DNA of 64,000 bases from Leptidea sinapis. Taxonomy: Eukaryota; Arthropoda; Insecta; Lepidoptera; Pieridae. Below, in pieces: positions 34,601-46,699 of this stretch. Below the pieces are notes generated by a model. The model searched no databases and was not told the DNA's origin. It saw nothing but the letters and a program-made list of their open reading frames with translations. Location of the stretch: NCBI RefSeq assembly GCF_905404315.1, contig NC_066277.1, positions 14,717,501 through 14,781,500 on the forward strand, in the 5' to 3' direction. The position numbers and the translations under genes were made by a program. The first letter of the stretch is position 1. Every line of letters starts with the position of its first letter.

Positions 34601-36152
34601 AATACTATATTTTACAATATAACAGAGTTAAGGCCGCTATCCCAAGAAATCGCCAAATAGCGCATAGTTCAAACTTTTCTCAACGGTTTATATAAAGCTT
34701 ATATTTTTACAAAAAATAATTAAATGTCTACAGAATATGAGAAGAAAATCCATTTTTTCTTTACATTTCTATCCTTAATGGACATTGCGAATAAAAATCA
34801 CCAATGTACCCCTAACTTTTACAGTCAGAGCCATGTTAATCATTAAATCTAGATAAAAATTGTATGAATTAACTGTTCACCAATACTATTTAACATGAGA
34901 TAGATTTGTTATTTTTGTAAAGAAAATTGTATTATGTTTGTAATAAATCAAAAATGCTTCTAATTCTGAATTAAAACAATGGCGATCTTATGCCAGTGAG
35001 GTAACCTAGCTCCACTCGATTCCTGAACTTGTTGGCTCTGCCCCAGCCTTAAGAACTTCGTTTGTAAAGGTTTGTTTTACTTCAATGACAATCTCAAGAG
35101 TGTGACTGAAATATGTTTTTACTCACAACACATGGTCCATTTCCTAGCGTCAACCAAATCCGTCGCGCGTTAAAAGATGGCTCATTCTAATAAAAATCAA
35201 GCGTTTTTCCGAAAACTGTCTCGATTTTGATAAATGTTTCAATTAATGAATAAAAATGCAAAGTTAATTGGCCGTTTTGGGTGACCGTGAAATTGTCTCA
35301 GCATACGATTAGAATTGTATTTGAAAAACTCTTGAAGAATCGTTAATAAAAATTCCAAAGAATTTAAGAGATCTTTAAGTTTTAAGATCTTTACTTTCAT
35401 TCAAAAATACATAAAAATATTCTTAAAACTTCCCTATCCGTCGGTTACTTCAAAAATATACAGTATTCCTAATCATTTAAGAAATCAAATGATAAAAGCA
35501 AAGAAAAGCAAGAAAACTGAACACTTCGTCAGTTTATACATAAATAATAAACGAGGTTAAAAGAAAAAACTTTTAAAATCTTCACATAGCCAAATGAAAT
35601 CCTGTATCCAACGTCCAGAACACAAAGGCATTAACGAAAAAGTGAAAGTGTGTTAACGCACAACTACTCATATAAATTCTACACACACACTCAAACAACA
35701 TTGAATCATACTTACGTCGGCGTTTAGGAATATTCAATTGAGAATTAGTTTTAAGTGACTTGTGATAATATGTTCTAGGTACATATTATTAAGAATCCAT
35801 TACTAAAATAAAATGCACTAGCAATGACTTCTTGTACCGCAGCTGCCAAAATGAATTATTGGGTACGGGATCATATTTTGGGGAAATTCCACAGAAAAGG
35901 ATAGAGTCTTTAAATTTCATTTAGGCCCCACTGATTCCTGTAAACCATATTTTGATAAATTTAAAATGCTTACTTTCCCGTGCTTGTGACAAATGATCAA
36001 CTATTTAGATACTCTGATAGTAAACGCAGAAAAAATAAAACATGTTTCACGCGGCATACAACGGCACTTTTTGGTAATAGTATATTTAATATAGCTCCTC
36101 AACTGTATATTAAACTACCAGCATCATAAGCGGACCAAAACTTAAATATTAA
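34601..36152. other. AT-rich DNA, no gene seen
   Basis: No recognised repeat or coding region. Confidence 0.5.
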
Positions 36153-36288
36153 CCCCCTTATTCATAATAGTCTGCTAACTAAAAGCATTGCTAATTCTCA
36201 CTGTCTTCTTCTATTGACCTAAGTCAGAATAAGAAAAAACACTCCTAAGCGGCTGTTTAAAGTTAGCGGACCATTATGAATAAGGGGG
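36153..36288. mobile_element. Harbinger-like MITE (CCCCCTTATTCATAAT ends)
   Basis: 136 bp. Ends cccccttattcataatagtc and, reversed, cccccttattcataatggtc extend as 27-bp inverted repeats with two mismatches. TAA flanks both sides (36150-36152, 36289-36291). No coding capacity. Confidence 0.85.
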
Positions 36289-36529
36289 TAACTCTTTTAA
36301 AAATTAAATTAAGAAATTTTTAATGACGAAGAAATATTATTTAGTTAAAGAGTATTTAACAGACATGAATCTGTAGTCATTAGAATAAGTTAATTTAGAT
36401 ATTTCAAATTGACATTTTTAGTAAACAATTTTTATTTTTCACATTTTAATAATATTATGATGGATAGTAGACTTTTATAAATAATGTGGTTTTTATGTTG
36501 CATGTTTTCAGTTGTAAAATATTATTTTT

Positions 36530-36642
36530 GCATGCCTACCCGGCAGATTGTTAGCACCTATGATTATAATGTAACACCAATGTTGGGTACATTGGTGCAT
36601 CAATCTATGCAAATAAATGACTTGATTTGATTTGATTTGAAA
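36530..36642 (+). mobile_element. LINE 3' tail with (TTGAT)n end
   Basis: cctacccggcagattgtt, ttgggtacattggtgcatc and then cttgatttgatttgatttg. Simple pentamer tails of this kind are found on some non-LTR elements. Only the last 110 bases are recognisable. Confidence 0.5.
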
Positions 36643-36762
36643 AATTATCATAAAATATATTCACATATCACTTATTGCTTATTGCTCCTAGTATGCACAA
36701 TGTATATATTAAAAATATCTATATTTCAAGGTTAAAATTATAACTATAGATATTCATACTGG

Positions 36763-36882
36763 TCCCCTAACTTAAAACAGCCGCTAAGGAGTGTTTTTTC
36801 TCATTCTGACTTAGGTCAATAGAAGAAGACAGAATGAGAATTAGCAATGCTTTAAGTTAGCAGACTATTATGAATAAGGGGG
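36763..36882. mobile_element. MITE, second copy of the CCCCCTTATTCATAAT family
   Basis: Inverted relative to 36153-36288. The right end is intact (ctattatgaataaggggg), but the other end has lost the inner ttattcataatggtc, leaving tcccctaacttaaaacagcc. Confidence 0.8.
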
Positions 36883-37539
36883 ATAATCTTTTCTTTGTTC
36901 AAATACAGCATCCTCAAAGAGTATTTTTATCAGTCTTTAAGTGTCTTTACGAGTAGCCCTTAATCTCCTGTCAGTGCTATTTGCTCTGATTTCTATCCCA
37001 GCTGTATGTAAAATTTTAATAATATCTTAAATTAATTCATTTGTTATATACACATATTATGCGTGGCTAAATCTTTACAATAAATAAAAATAAATGAACA
37101 AAATATGCCTGTTACGAAAAATTACAGTCGAAAACCTGCTTTCAAAATTAGTCCTTAAGAAGCTTTAAAAGAAACTGAACACCTAAGTTGTTTTAAATTT
37201 ACCAATATGGCTTTAGGTGAAAGTTTAAGAGCGAAGGCTTTTAAAGACGACATTTTAAATAGAAATGGATCGTTAACTTTATATAAGTATTCGTAATATA
37301 CTCTTGTGTTCAATTGGTTGTGTTGTCTTTGATAAAGATACTTTAAAATTGGAATAAATTACTATTTAATACGAAACTAGAATTCATATATTTATTACTA
37401 TGTTATGTGATGATTTCATAACAGTAAATTGGCATTCAATTTTGGTCTGTTCATTTACTGGGAAGATAGACAAACTATAATCAAATCAAAATGGAGAAGC
37501 CATTGTTTACTACCCTGATGATTTAGACTGGCCACATTG
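36883..37539. other. No gene identified
   Basis: AT-rich. 37207-37293 could encode about 28 residues from an ATG but without any supporting feature. Confidence 0.4.
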
Positions 37540-38222
37540 ATTCATCATTCAGCAGGAAGACGTCCCCTGATGGACTAAGCCAACTCCCCCAAAGATCTTT
37601 TTTTTATGAAAATAAGGGTTGAGACGAGCAGGACGTTCAGCCGATGGTAATTGATACGCCCTGCTCATTAAAGTGCAGTGCCGCTCAGGATTCTTAAAAT
37701 ACCCTAAATGCTGAGCGGTACTACAACTGCGCTCGTCACCTTGAGACATAGGATGTCAAATCTCATTTCCTCAGTAATTTCACTAACTACGGCGCCCTTC
37801 AGACCGAAACACAGTAATGCTTACACATTACTGCTTCACGGCAGAAACGGGCGCCAAATGGGTACCACACCCATAATCTAGCCGGCATCCTGTGCAACGG
37901 AGCCTTCCACTGGAGATCTCCACGACGATTGTTCCTCCGCTGTCCTCATCGAACTTATCCCGGCGATCTTGACCAGATCGTCGGTCCATCTTGTACCAAT
38001 ACTGCGTCTACAGGTTCGTGGTCGCCATTCGAGGACTTTACTGCCCCAACGGCCATCTGTCCGTCGAGCTACGTGCCCTGCTCACTGCCACATCAGTATC
38101 GCAATCATTTGGACTATGTCGGTGACTTTGATTCTCCTACGGATCTCCTCATTTCTGATTCAATCTCGTAGGGAAATTCCGAGTACAGCCCTTTCCATTG
38201 CCATTTAGTGCCAAAATGAGCT
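37540..38222 (-). pseudogene. RTE-like LINE C-terminal fragment, split by a Lep1-like element
   Basis: Plus-strand pieces 37545-37598 (aggaagacgtcccctga, cccccaaagatct) and 37914-38222 (agatctccacgacg, cggcgatcttgaccagatcg, gtggtcgccattcgaggac) match 61149-61450 continuously once the insertion at 37599-37913 is removed. Stops and indels are present. Confidence 0.85.
37599..37913 (-). mobile_element. Lep1-like element nested in the RTE fragment
   Basis: Nearly full length, from tttttttatgaaaataagggttgag to gagccttccactgg in reverse orientation. It is flanked by AGATCT at 37593-37598 and 37914-37919; the uninterrupted paralog at 61201 has this site once. The boundary with the T-tract leaves one base of uncertainty. 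Confidence 0.85.
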
Positions 38223-38699
38223 TCAAAAAACAATTGGAAGTGAAAATATTAAATTAACCATCCAGGCATCAATCTATGTTAGGTGATACCCTGCTTATCT
38301 CTCTTCAAAGATCGTCTGCTAGCAAACGTAGGTTTAAATATTACAATTTTAAAACATATTCAAACTTTTTCGATACGGCTACAGTTGAGAATCATCCAAA
38401 CGCTCTAACAGTTGGTAAGTGGGGCAAAAGGCGAAAATTTTAACACCCACTACGCTATTTGCAGCCTTATTAGCACCTATTAGAGTTGATCCTCGAATGA
38501 GAATAATGCATTGAAAATGAAAGTCGAATGTTTCGCACGTACAAATTTGAATACTAAATTCACGAGGCAAGATTTTTGTGTGTAGGTTAATACTATTTTT
38601 GGCATATTCTTTTATTCAACGGTCCCGTATCTGGATTTACGGGTAACAAAACTAAGTAATTTGTTATTTTTTTAAAGTGGTTACCACTTACACTACACT

Positions 38700-38885
38700 A
38701 CTCGCTTCTGGGATTAATTACACAAATTAATTTTAAAAACAAAAATCTTGATAACTAGAATTATGAACTTTACGTCACTCTAACCATTGGCACAGTGGAA
38801 GAGCGCTTGCACGGAACCCGAGAAGACGCGGGTTCGAGTCCCACATTGTACATATTTTTTTTTGTTTTTAAATTTAATTTTGTGT
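38700..38885. mobile_element. tRNA-derived SINE, tail inverted before head
   Basis: Plus-strand head ggcacagtggaagagcgctt, gcgggttcgagtccca (B box). It is preceded by the reverse complement of the family tail (cttctgggattaattacaca). An internal inversion like those at 28510 and 53602; no clear target duplication was found. Confidence 0.65.
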
Positions 38886-39049
38886 AATGATTTGATTATA
38901 AGAATTTTCATAACGATCAGTTGATGTCTAGAAGGAATTTCATTTGTTTTATAATCGTGGCCAGCTGTTATAAAATATTATTATATTAATTTATCTAGAT
39001 TGAGTTAAGTATTTTTAATAAAGATGGAATACATACATACATGCATATA

Positions 39050-39233
39050 GTTAAATTACTGGGTAAACGAGACTTAACACCTTATGTGTCAAGGAGACGA
39101 GCGCAATTGTAGTGCTGCTCAGAATTTTTGGGATTTTCAAGAATCCTGAGCGACACTGCATTGTAATGGGTAGGACGTATCAATTATCATCAGCTGAACG
39201 TCCTGCTTGTCTCGTCCCTTATTGTCATAAATA
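39050..39233 (+). mobile_element. Lep1-like element, fragment
   Basis: From aaattactgggtaaacgaga to cccttattgtcataaataaa. The hairpin arms are near intact (agtgctgctcag / ctgagcgacact). Confidence 0.8.
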
Positions 39234-39234
39234 A

Positions 39235-39345
39235 AATTATACATACGGGTGACCTGATAGTATGTGATCACCGCAGCCCATATACTGTATTGTAACACCA
39301 GAGGAATCACAGGAGCGTTGCCGACCTTAGAAAGCGTCCTATAGA
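39235..39345 (-). mobile_element. LINE 3' end fragment (family A)
   Basis: acgggtgacctg, tgatcaccgcagcccat and ggaatcacaggagcgttgcc; it abuts the Lep1-like fragment. Confidence 0.65.
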
Positions 39346-39649
39346 CGCACTTAAGAATTAGAAAACCGAAAACACATTGGTTGGCGGCGAGCGAAGATCT
39401 AACCGGAGGCTCAGTGGTGACAGTCAATGTTTCTTTCTATTGAGACAACATCAAATTTATTTATTTTTATTTTTAGAGATAAATCGATGCTAATGAATAT
39501 CTACAATACTAAGTCTTAAGAGGGGCTTCGTATCGGTTCGGGAATAGCCGCATTTGACAGCTATATCACAACTGAAATGAAAGTTTGACTTGATGTCCGA
39601 GGATAAATTATTCCAGAACTAATCGTTAACCAATAAGGGCGGGAACGAC

Positions 39650-39800
39650 CATACTGGAGTAAGTCTTACTCGCAAGTAACGTAGTGGATTTCGGCTATCT
39701 CCGTTTTAAACAAGATTATAGCCGTCATCTGTCAATCTATCAATGACTGCACATTTTATATAATCGAGGGAATCGCTTTTTTAAACTTTCGCTAGGCTGG
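39650..39800 (+). repeat. Dispersed repeat, partner of 21285-21485
   Basis: gtggatttcggctatctccg, acaagattatagccgtcat and tcaatctatcaatgactgc. The start also resembles ggagtggatttcggctctct at 3669, so a third partial copy may abut the repeat at 3655. Confidence 0.6.
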
Positions 39801-40270
39801 TAACTACTGTCATTCAAGGGTTAAAGGTAACGCATTTTACCAACCACTAACCAAAGCATTTGTCAGTTTACAGTTGTCAGAGCAGAGATGTCATTTGTCA
39901 CCTTGATCACGAATAGAAATAAACAATCTGTCAATATTTGATACTTCACTCTATTATTCTACAAAATTGAATTGTTATAGCATTTCATGTCATGTTAGAA
40001 GAAAGAACCGAACATGGATTTTTGTCGGTTAAGACATTCGTTTACTTTTCGTTCATCATTCACTTTCAAACCATAGGATAACAATACCGAGATAGCGAAC
40101 TCCGCAAGAACGTTGGAAAAACAGAAATGAAAATAGCCAAGAGATATTTTCAAAGAGTAAAATTATCCCCGTTGTTGGTATTTAGTGATCATATTATCGC
40201 TATTTCAATGTCTCCTTCCGCGCAAACTTAACGATCCCAGTATACTTTTTGGTGATATTGGCAGTTGGGA
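39801..40270. other. No gene identified
   Basis: No recognised element. Confidence 0.4.
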
Positions 40271-40274
40271 CGAT

Positions 40275-40535
40275 ATGGTATGATAATAAGCGGGACGTTC
40301 AGCTGATGGTAATTGATTCACCCTGCCCATTGCAATGCAGTGCCACTCAAGAATATTGAAAAATTCTAAGGGGCACTACAACTGCGTCACTTTGAAACAT
40401 AAGATGTTAAGTTTCATTTGCCCAGTTATTTCACTAGCTACGGCGCCCTTCAGACCGAAACACGGTAATGCTTAATAGGCGTCGTTGTGGTACCCATAAT
40501 CTAGCCGGCATCCGGTGCAAAAGAGCCTCTGGTAA
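40275..40535 (-). mobile_element. Lep1-like element, degenerate
   Basis: From aataagcgggacgttcagc to aagagcctctggtaatc. The cagtaatg palindrome is cut to one arm. Confidence 0.8.
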
Positions 40536-40689
40536 TCTCCATTCACCTACAAAATCGTATATTTCTTTTGTAAAAGATACCATCATATAGATGATTTAGT
40601 CCACAATACCACTCGTGCGAAAAGGAGGTTCTAATCACCAACGCATAGAAAATATATAGTATGTAAAACAATTTAATAGTTAAAAGGAG

Positions 40690-40770
40690 GTAGCTGTTCT
40701 TCTCAGGCCTGAGGTATAAGTCTTTCCAAAGGTGTGGTAAATTTTAACTTACAATCAGTGGTTAAAAATA
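40690..40770 (+). mobile_element. LINE 3' fragment (family C)
   Basis: gttcttctcaggcctgaggt followed by ggtgtggtaaattttaac matches the 3' region of 33188 and 62495; short and uncertain at both ends. Confidence 0.5.
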
Positions 40771-41537
40771 TTGCCCATATAAGTAAGGGAATTTCGATTA
40801 GTTTTCTTACTAACCAATAGCATTAGTAAAGAAAATAGCGGGTTGCACTCCGGGAGTGCCGGCAGAAGTCAAAATTTGAACATTAACGTTGTACATTTTT
40901 GAATATTTTGGAATGGTTAGGAAATCATTTCCAACGAATTCTAATGTCAGTATAAGGTACTAGCATTTATGTGGTTAAATACAATAATCATTTATTGCGC
41001 TATCGTACACTAAAATGACAATTTATATTACATAAAAAAATTAACACTTCAGAATTATTACAATTATTTTACAATAAAAAGTTTATCTCTCAGAAAAATC
41101 AACTTTCATCAATAATTTCAACGACAGTCTTACGAATCTTCGATCAGGTCACGTGTCCTGACGCGAGTTTAACATTTTATACTCAAAGAAAAGTGCTCTA
41201 TGCCGCTAAATAAGTTTTCACCTCAAAAATAATTAGATCCTATGAACTCAATAAACCACGATTAAAGTTATAGTTTTAGACTGGAGTAGAGTCTATATAC
41301 GTACTTGATAATTATCTTGGTAGGTCCGTTTCCTGAACGGTTCACTCATTAATTTATCACTCTGTGAGGATGAAATAACCTTGGCCCTACGATAAGCTCA
41401 TAGTATATATTTCTCATTTTAAAATACTTTAATATATGTACGCACACCATCATTCATATTAAATATATTATAACATATTAAGCAATGACAGTTATTATAT
41501 TACTACCATTTATACATTTTAACTTCAACCTCCAATA
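40771..41537. other. AT-rich DNA, no gene seen
   Basis: No recognised repeat or gene. Confidence 0.45.
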
Positions 41538-41840
41538 CTAGTGGGAGGCTCCTTGCAGAGGATGCCGGCTAGATTATGGGTAACATAACTACGCCTTTTT
41601 CTGCCGTGAAGCAGTAATGTGTAAGCATTATTGTGTTTCGGTCTGAAGGTCGCCGTAGCTAGTGAAATTACTGGGCAAATGAGGCTTACTATCTTATGTC
41701 TCATGGTGACGAGCGTAATTATGGTACCGCTTAGAATTTTTGGGTTTTTAAGAATCCTGAGCGGTACTGCATTGTAATGGGCAGGGCGTATCAATTACCA
41801 TGAACGTCCTGCTCGTCTCTTCCCTAATTGTCATAAAAAA
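41538..41840 (+). mobile_element. Lep1-like element
   Basis: From actagtgggaggctccttgc to cctaattgtcataaaaaa. It contains gtaccgctta / gagcggtactgc, a partly compensated hairpin (both arms changed from the usual agtgccgctcag). Confidence 0.85.
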
Positions 41841-42249
41841 GTCTCATCATTCCCATTCTAATAAAAATCACCACGTCTCCTTTTTAACTCCATATTCTTT
41901 GCACATCTTGAAACTGCATGGAATATAATCTGTGGTATAAAAACTCAATAAATTAGAGTTAAATATTTCAACGTTAGAAACGAATATGATATTAACTTAA
42001 GGAACCTTTACACCATTGAAATACAACGCATGAGTATCGACTGACTTTCCAATGGGTTGCGTAAGTAATGTGAATAGTTAGTTGGCACACGTGACAAAAC
42101 ATAGATGTATGACTCAAAGTGGACTGTGAGAAAATTGGAATAAGATAATAATAAAAATGGACATTTTAGAAACTAAAGCAATTATTATATTTATGGACCT
42201 GTAAATTGGTTTCACTTATAGAAGTGTTCCACTTACCCAGTGTCTCAGA

Positions 42250-42548
42250 TTTTTTTTATGAAAATAAGGGACGAGACGAGCAGGACGCTCAGCTGATGGT
42301 AATTGATACGCCCTGTCCATTACAATGCAGTGCCGCTCAGGATTCTTGAAAAACCCAAAAGTTCTGAGTGGCACTACAACTCGTCACCTTGAGACATAAG
42401 ATGTCAAGTCTCATTTGCCCTGTAATTTCACTAGCTACGGCGCCCTAAATACCGAAACACAGTAATGTTTACACATTGCTGCTTCACGGCGTAAATAGGC
42501 GCCGTTGTGGTACCCATAATCTAGCCGGCATCCGGAGCCTCCCACTGA
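42250..42548 (-). mobile_element. Lep1-like element
   Basis: Nearly full, from tttttttatgaaaataaggg to ccggagcctcccactg. Lacks cctgtgcaaa near its end. Confidence 0.85.
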
Positions 42549-43117
42549 AAAGTTGCATAATCCATGTTAGCAAAGACTGTTCAAGTTCAGGACATTCTGA
42601 TAAACGTACACGTTTAAGTTTTCCTTGTCCTTCAGAATATTATTTCGAATTATGTATTCTAGATTAATAGTAGATTTTGGCACATTTAATTCGGCACAGA
42701 CATCACACTTACCACTTTCCGTTCTCACTTACTGGTAAAGATTTGAGCCTTCGTTTTGACATTTTTCAAATAAACACCCGTGTGATAAGTAAAGCAAAAC
42801 TATAACTGAAGGCCATTGAGTCACAAAATTACTTACGTAAGTGTGGAATTTGCGGGTAGAATAAAAATAGGTAAGAAAACAAACCTTACCTCTGCTACAG
42901 AGGTTTATGCATATTAAATTCAATCACTGTCCGAGTTACATATAGGTAACTATGATGATAAATCGATAGAACGAAACCTAGTTATGAAGGTTTGTTTCGT
43001 CCCAATAACAAGAGGTAATTCAGTGCTAAAGTGTTGGGACCTCAGCATAAGCTCCAGCTATGAAGGTTTCACATTTATTCAGGTCCCACTTAACCAAGTT
43101 TTGCTGTGTCATAGTGG
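42549..43117. other. No gene identified
   Basis: Unrecognised DNA; short open frames only. Confidence 0.4.
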
Positions 43118-43120
43118 GTA

Positions 43121-43454
43121 CTCACGATTTTATTAATTTGGTGCCGATATTTCGATCCAACTGCATGAATCGGGAGGAAATTAATAGGGTGGGTGGTTTT
43201 AGACTATCGCAAACGTGGAATTTCGTGGTCTCACTCTGCAGTACAAATGCAACAAAAAGACCCAAAAGTATGGACGTCGTCAGTGGTGTTTGTCATGAAT
43301 TAGGAAATCAGAAATCTCGTGGACGGATTGATGTACTATTAGTGTCAAGTGTCAATGTGTCAAGAGTTTCTCGCCGCCTCCGCAGTTCCGCCGCGACCAC
43401 GATTCATGCAATTGGATCGAAATTTCGGTATTTTAATAAAATATATATCGTGAG
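43121..43454. mobile_element. Inverted-repeat element, arms of about 52 bp
   Basis: 43121-43172 (ctcacgattttattaattt, ttcgatccaactgcatgaat) is repeated in reverse at 43400-43454 (gattcatgcaattggatcga, ending atatcgtgag). The centre is GC-richer (cgccgcctccgcagttccgc) and keeps a 144-codon frame open, which I regard as non-coding because it is made partly of the arms. Confidence 0.7.
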
Positions 43455-43939
43455 TATCCGTCACAATAATTACAATGTTAAAGTTCCGCGATGATAAAAG
43501 TTTAAAAACATATATATAAAGTAATTATGTTTACGAGTCTGCAGGTCGAGCTATACGTTTTTGAGAAACATTAGTTTTTCACGATTATTTTCGCTTGAAT
43601 CCAAATAAAATTATTTATTATATTACAACTCTAAATTATTTTGTTCAATGAAAAAGTGGACATCAAGATTTCTTTAAATTTCAGTGTACTCGTAAACTAT
43701 GAAAGGATGGTGAGTGTTTGAGAGCACAAGACATTCGACGAAACTTCATGAAGACGATTATAATAATGGCGAAATGAAAATATTTTTGTTTTGTATTTAT
43801 TAAGTTTTGCTTTATTTATACAGGGTGTAATCGTTAAGTGTGATCAGGAGATTACTCCGTAACTATTACAGATATAAAAAAACTTTGAACTGAAATCCAA
43901 AGTACGTTAACTAATCAGCAATCACTAAAACAAACTTGT

Positions 43940-44132
43940 GATGCCGGATAGATTATGGGTACCACAACGGCGCCTATTTCTGCCGTGAAGCAGTAATGTG
44001 TAAGCATTACTGTGTTTCGGTCTTAAGGGCACTGAACTGGGCAAATGAGACTTAACATCTTATGTCTCAAGGTGACGAGTGGAATTGTAGTGCCGCTCAG
44101 AATTTTTTAATTTTTCAAGAATCTTGAGCGAT
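43940..44132 (+). mobile_element. Lep1-like element, both ends missing
   Basis: Starts at gtgatgccggatagattatg and stops after tcaagaatcttgagcg. The cagtaatgtgtaagcattac palindrome is intact. Confidence 0.8.
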
Positions 44133-44299
44133 TTTTAAAAACTACCATATATGTATTAAGTCCCGTTGTTTTTTCGTGTCCGTGATGAAATACTAAACTA
44201 CTGAACCAATTTTAATCAAATATCGCACACGGTGTGCATTTGATCCAACTTGAGAGATAGGATAGCTTTTATTTCGATTCGTGACTCATAATTTTTTTG

Positions 44300-44655
44300 A
44301 TATGATAAAAGGCATTTATTTTCTCAAAATTGATACGTTTAGAATTATTTTTATGTCATTTCTTATATACAAGGCACTACTACCGCTTCGGAAACAAATG
44401 GTGCTCTGAGGGAGAAAAGCGGCGCAAGAAACTCTCCCAGCATTCTTTTTTTGCGCTCTTTTTAATTAAGTGTACAATATATTGTACTGTCAATGCTATT
44501 GCTATAAAATAATCATAATCTAGTCCCAGGTTGTCGGATAACTTAGATATTCAAGTGTGGAGTAGTAGACAAAGACATTTTTAACAAAACAATTAAATTT
44601 ATTTATAGATAATGCCTGAACATTGGCTGGGACTTTATTTTAAAAGTGTATACAT
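44300..44655 (-). mobile_element. LINE 3' end (family D), longest copy
   Basis: Plus strand: aggcatttattttctcaaaa, the cgcttcggaaacaaatggtg block, ggcgcaagaaactctcccag, then ataatcataatctagtccc and gaacattggctgggacttta. It shows that the separate pieces at 19110, 22795 and 60380 all belong to one roughly 350-bp 3' region. Confidence 0.8.
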
Positions 44656-44754
44656 TAATGATAGTATGATTCATTTAATTAAGTCAACTAAATTTATTCA
44701 AAAGAAACTTGGCCCGTATATTAAAAAAATATTGCGATATGTTCATCTATACAT

Positions 44755-45086
44755 GCATACATATAAATAAGATTGGAGTGTCTGTTTGTAATATTGAAAT
44801 AACCGTTTTTTACTACATGTATATGAATATACATACGGTATATACACCAAAATAAAATTTTTTAATTTTGTCGGTCTGTCTGTTTGTTCCGGCTAATCTC
44901 TGAAATGGCTGGACCGATTTTGACGAAACTTTTATTGGCAGGTAGCTGATGTAATGAGGAGTAACTTTATTTTAGAAAAATTCTTTTATTTTAGAAAAAT
45001 AAAGTAATGTTGCAATGTCCAAGAAACGGTTTAACTCTAAAAAATAATTTATGTGGCAAAACACCGTTTGCTGGGTCCGCTAGTTT
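44755..45086 (+). mobile_element. Helitron-like element, second subfamily
   Basis: gtctgtttgtaatattgaaa, ggctggaccgattttgacga and the end caccgtttgctgggtccgct then agttta. It matches 53470-53930 in reverse. Confidence 0.7.
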
Positions 45087-45639
45087 AATATAAAGTTATT
45101 AAACTTTTAAGAAACAATGATTTTTATACGCAGTACGTGCTCAGTCATGAGTGTACGCGGACGACGTCGCGGTTATCAACTAGTCTTATAGTAGTTACCA
45201 TACGGTCTTTTCATATAAAACAGTCTTTCATTACGTAATCACATGTTCTTACTACACACTGGCCATTTCTGTTTAAAGATGTACGAATTTATTCATTTAA
45301 GGAATGAATATTAAATTAATAATAAAGAATATTGTTATAATAACAGAGAAACAATGATATGATCACTATTGAACTATTGATCACAACGGAACCTATCTGT
45401 CCGTCCTACTGTCTGTCAAGACCCTTTATCTCGGGAACGCGTGGTGATATCGAGTTGATATTAAAACTATATATTTAATATCAAGTCTACTAGCTCTGGA
45501 CGTAAATAAATCAAACTTCTAAGTTAACGTAAAAAATAAGATACGGCTGTTTAAGTTGTAAAAACTTATAATTCGACACTCGGGGAATCAAAATTTAATG
45601 GGTATTTCGATGAAATTTTGCAAGTAATACCGTCATACA
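45087..45639. other. AT-rich DNA, no gene seen
   Basis: No recognised feature. Confidence 0.45.
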
Positions 45640-45944
45640 GCCGTTCCCAATCTCCGGTTATAGCCTACTTGAGATAAAAATCGTAACTATTGTTGAATTT
45701 TCTGTCCCAATAAACTTATCGACGGTAACTCACCTTATCCGTACACGCTGCCTGTCAATGGGATGACGTATAACTTACCAGCGATAGAAGTTTATATGGA
45801 AATTTGAAGTCACGCGTCCCAATATAAGGTGATAAGAATGACTTATCGGGTATATTGGGACAGCTTCAGATTATTGACAGCTAATTACTGACAGTAGAAG
45901 GTAGTAATTTATCTCTATCTGTAGATAGGATATTGGGAACGGCC
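45640..45944. mobile_element. MITE, second copy of the GGCCGTTCCCAAT family
   Basis: Reverse orientation to 23193-23506. Ends gccgttcccaatctcc and attgggaacggcc; it shares cgacggtaactcaccttatc and the internal gtcccaatata hairpin. No clean 3-bp duplication here. Confidence 0.8.
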
Positions 45945-46054
45945 CTTAGTGTACAAGTATAGTGAAAAGTCTGAAAACTATACATTTGTTATTAAAACAC
46001 TAAAAAATCTTTATAATAAAGGATCTCTATGCGAGAAAAGGCGTAATATGGATG

Positions 46055-46235
46055 TTTTTTTCCGAGTTATGGATGTTTATTTGTATTTATGTATGTTTAA
46101 GTATATTGTATGAAATATATCGTTGTCTTGTACCCATAGTACAGGCTATGCCTAGTTTGGATCAAGATAATTTGTGTAAAAGTGTGTCAATATTATTATT
46201 ATTATGTACGGAACTCTCTGTGGCTGAGTCCGCCT
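46055..46235 (+). mobile_element. SINE tail (partner of 57010-57215)
   Basis: gttatggatgtttatttgta, gaaatatatcgttgtcttg, acccatagtacaggctatgc and a (tta)n end. The reversed copy at 57010-57215 has the tRNA-like head attached. The head is missing here. Confidence 0.7.
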
Positions 46236-46394
46236 CACACTTATCCGTTTTTTTCTTATTTCTTATATTAAAATGCCGAGATTGGTTTAAGACTGAGATC
46301 TTATATTATAGATAAGAGCGGGCTAAGATTTTGCTTAGACTTTACTTACGTACAACTTTGCTGAGTGTAAGCTGAGCACAATCTTTCATTTCGT

Positions 46395-46545
46395 TATTTA
46401 TTATTACGGCTTTAATCAGGAGTTATCGGTGTTTGTACTGACTAGTTTCGGACCACTCAGCCTGATGAAGGCCCTCCGAATGGTCCGAAACGGTACCCAA
46501 AAAGATAAAACGTTAGTAAAGCCGTATTAATAAATAAAATAATAG
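46395..46545. repeat. Inverted repeat with a strong central hairpin
   Basis: Outer arms ttatttattattacggcttt and aaagccgtattaataaataa. Inner arms tttcggacca and tggtccgaaa around a loop with cagcctgatgaaggccc. Probably a transposable-element end. Confidence 0.65.
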
Positions 46546-46699
46546 TCTTACGAAAGTCCTAATAACTTTGATTTCGTGTTTATAAGTCTAAGTCTGAGAT
46601 CAAGAGAGCAAACTAAGACTATGCTCAGACTTTACTTACATAAAACAGAGTGTGTTAAAACGCGAACTTGACTTTTGAATTGGGCTGTTTTGCCTTATG

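Noticed and set aside
37929..38208. Two overlapping plus-strand frames of about 80 codons
   Set aside because: They are antisense to the RTE-like fragment.
43060..43494. 144-codon open frame, longest after C/EBP
   Set aside because: Made largely of the two inverted arms of the element at 43121-43454; no domain.
46461..46497. Hammerhead-ribozyme-like words ctgatga ... cgaaac
   Set aside because: A 4-bp stem II is possible, but the closing 10.1-11.1 pair and stem I fail, and the gaaac is better explained as part of the tttcggacca / tggtccgaaa hairpin.
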